Below, piece by piece: positions 59,608 through 64,000 of a DNA stretch of 64,000 nt. The DNA is from Fluviicola taffensis DSM 16823 (GTDB taxonomy: Bacteria; Bacteroidota; Bacteroidia; Flavobacteriales_D; Crocinitomicaceae). The stretch spans positions 2,790,001-2,854,000 of the forward strand of contig NC_015321.1 of NCBI RefSeq assembly GCF_000194605.1, read 5' to 3'. Numbering within the stretch: the stretch's first letter is position 1; every line of letters begins with the position of its first letter. The notes under the pieces are model-generated. The model saw only the letters and a program-made list of their open reading frames with translations. It had not been told where the DNA came from and made no database searches. Position numbers and translations under genes: made by a program.

Positions 59608-60045
59608 TTAGCGTTCCAATACCATGTAAAATCCGCAAGCACCTTCTCCAGTGGACTTCTTGTTTTCATCAATCGACAATTGATTTCCTGAAATAACAAA
59701 TTGTCCGAGTTCATTTGCGTCGATTACCAAGTAATTTTGTGTTGAACCAGGAATTTCTTGGAAGTTATAAGTTCCAGAAGGCAGGTAATAATACGTGGAA
59801 TTTCCAGCTGTATTATCAACCGTTAAAGTGTTGTTTTGAGTGTTGAATGTCCACTCAATCTCACCTATTGAATGGGTTTCATTTGCTCCTGCTATTCCGC
59901 CGTAAAGACGAACTAGGCTCCATTTTCCATCAATCGTGCTTGTTGATGGATTAGTTTGACGCTTAGAGCAGACATCTTTTTTACAAGAAGTGAATGACCC
60001 AAGCGCTAAAAGTGCTAGAAGAGAGCTATATATTAACTTTTTCAT
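59608..60045 (-). CDS. Lipocalin-like lipoprotein, 145 aa
   Basis: A predicted lipoprotein of 145 residues: hydrophobic N-terminus, then S-F-T-S-C-K-K-D with the lipidation Cys near residue 21. The mature part is a small beta-barrel: G-K-W-S-L-V-R-L, E-W-T-F-N-T, T-L-T-V-D, Y-L-V-I-D and G-Q-F-V-I-S-G-N-Q-L-S-I strands. It is similar in type to the lipoprotein at 17363 but too different to be a recent copy. It lies between a T9SS gene and the sigma operon. The ligand is unknown. Confidence 0.75.
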   Translation of the reverse strand: MKKLIYSSLLALLALGSFTSCKKDVCSKRQTNPSTSTIDGKWSLVRLYGGIAGANETHSIGEIEWTFNTQNNTLTVDNTAGNSTYYYLPSGTYNFQEIPGSTQNYLVIDANELGQFVISGNQLSIDENKKSTGEGACGFYMVLER

Positions 60046-60080
60046 ATTTTTTAGATTAAAAATGAAATTTAGAGACTTGT

Positions 60081-60734
60081 TTACTGATTGTTTTTGACGA
60101 TTCTTTTGGTGTACTTATTTCCTTTATTATCTGTTATTGTGAGTAGATAAATTCCGTTTTTCAGTTCGGATACATCAATCATTGTATCATTTGGAACAGT
60201 GATTTCTTTTAAAATTATTTTTTGACCAGAAAAAGTGCTTAGTTCTACTTTTTCAATGGTTGCATCTGTTTTGATTTGTAATTCATTTTCAAAAGGGTTT
60301 GGAAAAACGGTTAAGGAATACTTGGTTGAATGACTGTTAATGCTTAGCGGGGTGTCAATGGAAAAATTGACATTATCGCTGTCTACAATTTGATCCATTG
60401 GATGGATGATTAAATTGACATGTAACTGATAATTGTTTGCATCCAAATTTCCCAATGAAATGGTGTCAACACTGTGACAAATGTAGGTCAAAAATCCAAA
60501 CTCGTATTCCAAACTCAATGTGAGTTGATTTCCTTGAGCGATAAGGGAATGATTTACCAATTCACATCCTCCGGAAGGAAATGTTGTGTAGCAAATCACT
60601 TTGATTTCATCATTTGTGTTTGCATTTTCTGGAATGATCTTCAAGCTGTCAATTGTTGGATTTTGTCCAAAAGCTTTTTGACTCATTAGTATCAAGCTTA
60701 AAATAAGGAGTTGGTTGAATATAAGTTCTTTCAT
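60081..60734 (-). CDS. Small T9SS type A cargo protein, 217 aa
   Basis: An exported protein with a signal peptide (about 1-23) and one N-terminal beta domain (about 27-130) containing two Cys residues that may pair (C-Y near 48 and S-G-G-C near 56). Its last 80 residues are a type A sorting tail: V-F-P-N-P-F-E-N, then E-L-K-N-G-I-Y-L-L-T-I and K-R-I-V-K. It should be exported by T9SS and attached to the surface or released. The role of the head domain is unknown. Confidence 0.85.
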   Translation of the reverse strand: MKELIFNQLLILSLILMSQKAFGQNPTIDSLKIIPENANTNDEIKVICYTTFPSGGCELVNHSLIAQGNQLTLSLEYEFGFLTYICHSVDTISLGNLDANNYQLHVNLIIHPMDQIVDSDNVNFSIDTPLSINSHSTKYSLTVFPNPFENELQIKTDATIEKVELSTFSGQKIILKEITVPNDTMIDVSELKNGIYLLTITDNKGNKYTKRIVKNNQ

Positions 60735-61039
60735 ATTGTGTTTTTTTGAGAATGATTATTTTGTTGTTTTCTCTAATACAAAACTGAAAAATGAAAGGTT
60801 GCCTGAACAGAAATTGAAAATTTAATCCTGATAGCTATTGGGAGGATAATTGAAAAGGAAAGATTATTTTAAATCGGGGGGAAATTCTCAAGTCAAATTT
60901 AAAATTAATTGCTATTAATTCAAGACTTCTAACTTTTGAATTTTCACTTCTCGATTTTCAATTAAATGGTCGATTTTCCTGAAAATGAATAATAATATGG
61001 AATCTAATGGATTAATATTCAGATTTATTTCGAATTCCC

Positions 61040-61070
61040 TTGTTATTAAAAAATAGAGTTTCTATCTTTG
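61040..61070 (+). promoter_or_regulatory. Promoter of the rplM-rpsI operon
   Basis: TTG at 61040-61042, a 20-nt spacer and TATCTTTG at 61063-61070. Confidence 0.75.
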
Positions 61071-61073
61071 CAC

Positions 61074-61086
61074 CCCCAAATTGGGG
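61074..61086 (+). promoter_or_regulatory. Hairpin in the rplM leader
   Basis: CCCCAA-A-TTGGGG lies about 4 nt after the -7 element, so it would be the very 5' end of the mRNA. It may protect the end or be part of an L13-binding autoregulatory leader. Confidence 0.4.
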
Positions 61087-61115
61087 ATATTGTCTTATTT
61101 AAAAATTAAAAGGTA

Positions 61116-61571
61116 GTGGATACTTTAAGTTACAAAACTGTCTCTGCTAACAAGGAAACTGCGAATAAAAAGTGGTTGTTAGTAGATGCTGAAGGCCAGA
61201 CAGTTGGTCGTTTAGCAAGTAAGGTAGCGAAGTTAGTACGTGGAAAACACAAGCCTAACTTCACTCCGCACGCTGACTGTGGTGATAACGTGATCGTTGT
61301 CAACGCAGAGAAGGTGTCGTTCTCTGGTACGAAATTAGAGAACAAAGAATACGTTCGATACACTGGATATCCAGGAGGACAACGTTCATTGACTGCGCAA
61401 GAATTATTGAAGCGTAATCCTGAGCGTGTAATCGAAAAAGCAATTAAAGGGATGTTGCCAAAGAATACTTTGGGTCGCGAATTGTTTAGAAATGTGAAAG
61501 TTATCACTGGAGCAGATCACAAACATGAGGCTCAAAAACCTGAGGCATTTGACTTAAACGCTTATAAATAA
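61116..61571 (+). CDS. rplM: 50S ribosomal protein L13
   Basis: A 151-residue L13. The typical K-W-L-L-V-D-A-E-G-Q-T-V-G-R-L-A-S, the Y-R-x-T-G-Y-P-G-G segment and G-M-L-P-K-N-T-L-G-R are present. It starts at a GTG, set by the conserved N-terminus. The stop overlaps the rpsI ATG by one base: the usual L13-S9 operon. Confidence 0.97.
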   Translation: MDTLSYKTVSANKETANKKWLLVDAEGQTVGRLASKVAKLVRGKHKPNFTPHADCGDNVIVVNAEKVSFSGTKLENKEYVRYTGYPGGQRSLTAQELLKRNPERVIEKAIKGMLPKNTLGRELFRNVKVITGADHKHEAQKPEAFDLNAYK

Positions 61572-61963
61572 TGGATATGGAAGTAGTAAACGCATTAGGA
61601 AGAAGAAAAACTTCAGTTGCTCGTGTGTACTTGATGAAAGGTACGGGCAAGATGACAATTAATAAACGTGATTACAAAGAGTTCTTTCCAGTAGCTATTT
61701 TGCAAGGGAAAGTTGAGCAGCCGTTCAACTTGACTGATACTTTAGGTCAGTATGACATTAAAGTAAATGTAGCTGGTGGTGGAATTAACGGACAAGCGGA
61801 AGCTATTCGTTTAGGAGTATCTCGCGCTTTGGTAGAGGTTTCAGCAGATTTTAAAACGTTGTTGAAAGCAGAAGGTTTAATGACACGTGATCCAAGAATG
61901 GTTGAGCGTAAAAAACCAGGTCAACCGAAAGCACGTAAGAAATTCCAATTCTCGAAACGTTAA
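61571..61963 (+). CDS. rpsI: 30S ribosomal protein S9
   Basis: A 130-residue S9 (128 if the second ATG at 61577 is used, which matches most relatives better). G-R-R-K-T-S-V-A-R-V-Y opens the protein, and the basic tail K-K-P-G-Q-P-K-A-R-K-K-F-Q-F-S-K-R reaches the P-site tRNA in the ribosome. Its start overlaps the rplM stop by one base, so translation is coupled. Confidence 0.96.
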   Translation: MDMEVVNALGRRKTSVARVYLMKGTGKMTINKRDYKEFFPVAILQGKVEQPFNLTDTLGQYDIKVNVAGGGINGQAEAIRLGVSRALVEVSADFKTLLKAEGLMTRDPRMVERKKPGQPKARKKFQFSKR

Positions 61964-61976
61964 TTTGGATTTTATT

Positions 61977-61995
61977 TTTCCGGCTTTGTCGGAAA
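61977..61995 (+). other. Hairpin after rpsI
   Basis: TTTCCG (61977-61982) pairs with CGGAAA (61990-61995) around a 7-nt loop. No T run follows, so it may be an RNA-stability or processing element rather than a terminator. Confidence 0.4.
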
Positions 61996-62027
61996 GGTTG
62001 TTTAGTATCCAAGCACAAAGTATTATC

Positions 62028-62062
62028 AGTCAGTTGACTGACCCCTTTGTTAGCTGACTACT
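62028..62062 (+). promoter_or_regulatory. Alternative hairpins in the rpsB leader
   Basis: GTCAGT-TG-ACTGAC (62029-62042) is one hairpin. The same left arm (62028-62038) can instead pair over 11 positions, two as G-U, with GTTAGCTGACT (62049-62059). The two structures exclude each other, as in ribosomal-protein autoregulation or attenuation. Confidence 0.45.
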
Positions 62063-62093
62063 AAGGAACGTAAACAATTAAAGAAAAAAGATT

Positions 62094-62864
62094 ATGTCTA
62101 AAGTAAATTTTGATAGTTTATTAGAAGCAGGTGTTCACTTCGGACACTTAAAAAGAAAATGGAACCCGGCAATGGCGCCGTATATCTTTGACGAGAAAAA
62201 AGGTATCCACATTATTGACCTTAATAAGACAATTGCACATCTTGATCAAGCTTGTGCGGCAATGAAGCAAATTGCTAAGTCGGGTAAAAAAGTACTTTTC
62301 GTAGCTACTAAAAAACAAGCAAAGGAAATTATCACTGATCGTGTAGCTCCAATTAACATGCCTTATGTTACTGAGCGTTGGTCTGGTGGTATGTTAACAA
62401 ATTTCCAAACAACACGTAAGTCTATTCGTAAAATGGTGTCTATCGACAAAATGAAAACGGATGGTACTTGGGAGACATTGAACAAGCGTGAGCGTTTATT
62501 CAAAACTCGTCAACGTGACAAATTGGAGAAAACTTTCGGTTCAATCGCGGATATGACTCGTCAACCAGCAGCGATTTTCATCGTTGATATCTTGAAAGAG
62601 CATATTGCATTGGCTGAAGCGAAACGTTTGGGTATCCCAACATTTGCAATGGTAGATACGAATTCTGACCCACGCTTGGTTGATTTTCCTATCCCAGCGA
62701 ATGATGATGCTACAAAATCAATCGCAATTATCTTAGATGCTATTTGTGGATCAATCAAAGAAGGTTTGGACGATCGCAAAACTACTGCAACGAAAGATAA
62801 AGATGAAGCTCCAGCTGCAGCAACTGAAGAAGTTGTAGCTAAAGTGGAAGAAACAAAAGAATAA
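62094..62864 (+). CDS. rpsB: 30S ribosomal protein S2
   Basis: A 256-residue S2. L-L-E-A-G-V-H-F-G-H near the start, G-G-M-L-T-N-F-Q-T in the middle and D-P-R-L-V-D-F-P-I-P-A-N-D-D in the second half are hallmark segments. The last 25 residues are an acidic Ala/Glu/Lys tail typical of Bacteroidota S2. It precedes tsf by 67 bases with a hairpin between. Confidence 0.97.
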   Translation: MSKVNFDSLLEAGVHFGHLKRKWNPAMAPYIFDEKKGIHIIDLNKTIAHLDQACAAMKQIAKSGKKVLFVATKKQAKEIITDRVAPINMPYVTERWSGGMLTNFQTTRKSIRKMVSIDKMKTDGTWETLNKRERLFKTRQRDKLEKTFGSIADMTRQPAAIFIVDILKEHIALAEAKRLGIPTFAMVDTNSDPRLVDFPIPANDDATKSIAIILDAICGSIKEGLDDRKTTATKDKDEAPAAATEEVVAKVEETKE

Positions 62865-62874
62865 TAACAAAGTA

Positions 62875-62896
62875 GCCCTGGCGTAACAGTCAGGGC
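62875..62896 (+). other. Hairpin between rpsB and tsf
   Basis: GCCCTG (62875-62880) pairs with CAGGGC (62891-62896). No T run follows, so attenuation or mRNA processing is more likely than full termination. Confidence 0.5.
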
Positions 62897-62931
62897 ATAC
62901 ATTTGTATAATCATTTAAAGAACTTATAGTC

Positions 62932-63762
62932 ATGGCAATTACTGCGTCAGATGTAAACAAATTACGCCAGCAAACAGGTGCTGGTATGATGGACTGTAAA
63001 AATGCATTAGTAGAAGCAGACGGCGATTTCGAAGCTGCTGTAGATATCTTGCGTAAAAAAGGTCAAAAAGTTGCTGCGAAAAGAGGTGAAAATGAAGCTG
63101 CAGAAGGCTTGGTTTTCGCTCAAACTAGCGCAGACAGCAAAGTAGGTGTTTTGTTAACGTTGAACTGTGAAACAGATTTCGTTGCGAAAAATGATACTTA
63201 CAGAAATTTCGTTCAATCGTTGGTTGATATCGCAATGAGCAATTTGCCTGCGACTTCTGAAGAGTTGAAAGGATTGAAGTATGATGATAAATTAACTGTT
63301 GAGGAGAAAATTACTGAGCAAGTTGGTGTTATCGGTGAAAAATTGGATCTTTCAGGTTATGCTGTTGTAAAAGGTGACACTGTTGTTGCTTACAACCACC
63401 CAGGAAACCAATTGGCTACTTTGGTTGCTTTGAACAAAGGAGGTGAAACTGTTGCTGAAGCTGGTCGTCAAGTTGCAATGCAAGTTGCTGCGATGAACCC
63501 AATCGCTTTGGATAAGGATGGTGTTGATGCACGTACAATTGAGCGTGAAATTGAAGTTGGTAAAGAATTGGCTATCCAAGAAGGAAAACCTGCTGAAATG
63601 GCTGACAAAATTGCTCAAGGACGTTTGTCTAAATTCTTCAAAGAAAACACTTTGTTGAGCCAAGAATTCATCCGTGATAACAAATTGACAGTTGAGCAAT
63701 TCTTAGATTCTACTGAGAATGGTTTGACAGTTACTGAATTCAAACGTTTTTCTTTGAGCTAA
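62932..63762 (+). CDS. tsf: Elongation factor Ts
   Basis: A 276-residue EF-Ts, the nucleotide-exchange factor of EF-Tu. The N-terminal UBA-like part has L-R-Q-Q-T-G-A-G-M-M-D-C-K, followed by K-K-G and the N-C-E-T-D-F-V-A-K-N-D core. Length is normal. It follows rpsB, the common rpsB-tsf operon, and ends at a strong terminator. Confidence 0.97.
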   Translation: MAITASDVNKLRQQTGAGMMDCKNALVEADGDFEAAVDILRKKGQKVAAKRGENEAAEGLVFAQTSADSKVGVLLTLNCETDFVAKNDTYRNFVQSLVDIAMSNLPATSEELKGLKYDDKLTVEEKITEQVGVIGEKLDLSGYAVVKGDTVVAYNHPGNQLATLVALNKGGETVAEAGRQVAMQVAAMNPIALDKDGVDARTIEREIEVGKELAIQEGKPAEMADKIAQGRLSKFFKENTLLSQEFIRDNKLTVEQFLDSTENGLTVTEFKRFSLS

Positions 63763-63791
63763 TTAGCTTCTAAAGATTACAAATAATTGAA

Positions 63792-63820
63792 AATCCTATC
63801 ACACTGTGGTAGGATTTTTG
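63792..63820 (+). terminator. Intrinsic terminator after tsf
   Basis: AATCCTA (63792-63798) pairs with TAGGATT (63810-63816), with CAC/GTG pairing inside, followed by T residues. Confidence 0.9.
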
Positions 63821-63849
63821 TTTTTATATACAATGTGTTTCTATCTGCT

Positions 63850-63881
63850 CTCTGTGGTTCAATATATACTATACCACAGAG
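63850..63881. repeat. Hairpin between tsf and the last gene
   Basis: CTCTGTGGT (63850-63858) and ACCACAGAG (63873-63881), a perfect 9-bp inverted repeat with a 14-nt AT loop. It may serve as terminator for the minus-strand gene, although no T run follows on that strand. Confidence 0.55.
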
Positions 63882-63912
63882 CGACATCGTATTCTAAATT
63901 TATAATTCGTTA

Positions 63913-64000
63913 TTATTTCTTCAGATCAAATTCATTCCCACAATCCAGACACTTGTAAACTGTTTTTCGGTAGACTGGAAAAATGAATAGAAGGAAAGAA
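63913..64000 (-). CDS. 3' end of a zinc-ribbon protein gene (partial)
   Basis: The last 28 codons of a minus-strand gene that continues beyond the window. A short hydrophobic stretch (F-L-L-F-I-F-P-V) is followed by Y-K-C-L-D-C-G-N-E-F-D, a CxxCGxxF zinc-ribbon knuckle, and the stop. It resembles small membrane-linked zinc-ribbon proteins. The rest cannot be judged. Confidence 0.6.
   Translation of the reverse strand, partial: SFLLFIFPVYRKTVYKCLDCGNEFDLKK

Larger units (their letters stand above)
60735..61115. other. Gene-free divergent spacer with rplM promoter and leader
   Basis: About 380 AT-rich bases. Apart from the rplM promoter and a short leader hairpin I see no ORF or RNA gene; a purine-rich stretch around 60860-60890 is unexplained. 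Confidence 0.5.

Noticed and set aside
1-64000. tRNA, rRNA, CRISPR array, phage or transposase genes
   Set aside because: None was seen by eye in the spacers; the direct repeats found are too few and too irregular for a CRISPR array.

Overview
The window looks like chromosomal DNA of a member of the Bacteroidota, most likely Flavobacteriales and probably close to Crocinitomicaceae/Fluviicola (the family level is an inference). The support is AT-rich DNA, promoters of the Bacteroidota type (TAnnTTTG at -7, sometimes TTTG or TTG at -33), few Shine-Dalgarno sequences, several type IX secretion (T9SS) cargo proteins with type A or type B sorting tails, a PorU2/PorV2-like pair, a FadN-type beta-oxidation protein, an OstA-like protein and a 2-oxoacid dehydrogenase E1 with fused alpha and beta parts. 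No tRNA, rRNA, CRISPR array, insertion sequence or prophage was seen.

Layout. 0.1-11.4 kb: a large type B T9SS adhesin-like protein, a DinB-fold/NlpC pair, glyA, two small unknown genes among palindromes and a GC-rich structured spacer, and a large FN3-repeat type A T9SS protein. 11.8-17.8 kb: a HEAGH protein overlapping an Asp/Asn beta-hydroxylase-like protein, a DUF4407 membrane protein, a dienelactone hydrolase-like protein, an SGNH lipoprotein, fumarylacetoacetase and a lipocalin-like lipoprotein. 17.9-24.3 kb: RelA/SpoT, then a tight fur-like/STAS/purA/ostA operon. 24.3-28.2 kb: an AT-rich stretch with two unknown genes, a WG-repeat protein, an AI-2E family permease and an orphan T9SS tail. 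28.2-33.4 kb: a beta-oxidation block (thiolase, FadN, MarR with a palindromic operator, a hotdog thioesterase and an unknown acidic protein). 33.5-43.5 kb: DUF2461, S9 peptidase, XRE-Fic fusion, E1 alpha/beta fusion, lpxD, PP2C phosphatase and a secreted unknown. 43.6-50.0 kb: PorU2/PorV2. 50.1-57.6 kb: pssA-purS-aldehyde dehydrogenase, a coiled-coil membrane protein, an RRM protein, enoyl-CoA hydratase, DUF2891 and DNA polymerase IV. 57.7-60.7 kb: an ECF sigma factor with a membrane partner carrying a barrel-like C-terminus, plus two exported proteins. 61-64 kb: rplM-rpsI, rpsB and tsf, then the 3' end of a zinc-ribbon gene.

Functional links. The fatty-acid block reads as one regulated unit: a MarR repressor sits just downstream of a 9-bp-arm palindrome in its own promoter and upstream of fadN and fadA. 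Envelope genes recur (T9SS cargo, PorU2/PorV2, LpxD, OstA-like, PssA). RelA/SpoT, the PP2C phosphatase, the STAS protein and the ECF pair make the window fairly rich in signalling.

The most unusual signal is in the spacers. There are four hairpins whose arms are built from short tandem repeats, a perfect 48-bp palindrome with a related 24-bp palindrome 0.7 kb away, a double palindrome inside the fad operon, mutually exclusive hairpins before rpsB, and a 37-codon free-standing T9SS sorting-tail fragment. No single large new system was identified; the strongest leads are these non-coding elements, the XRE-Fic promoter-operator and the sigma/anti-sigma/barrel fusion.
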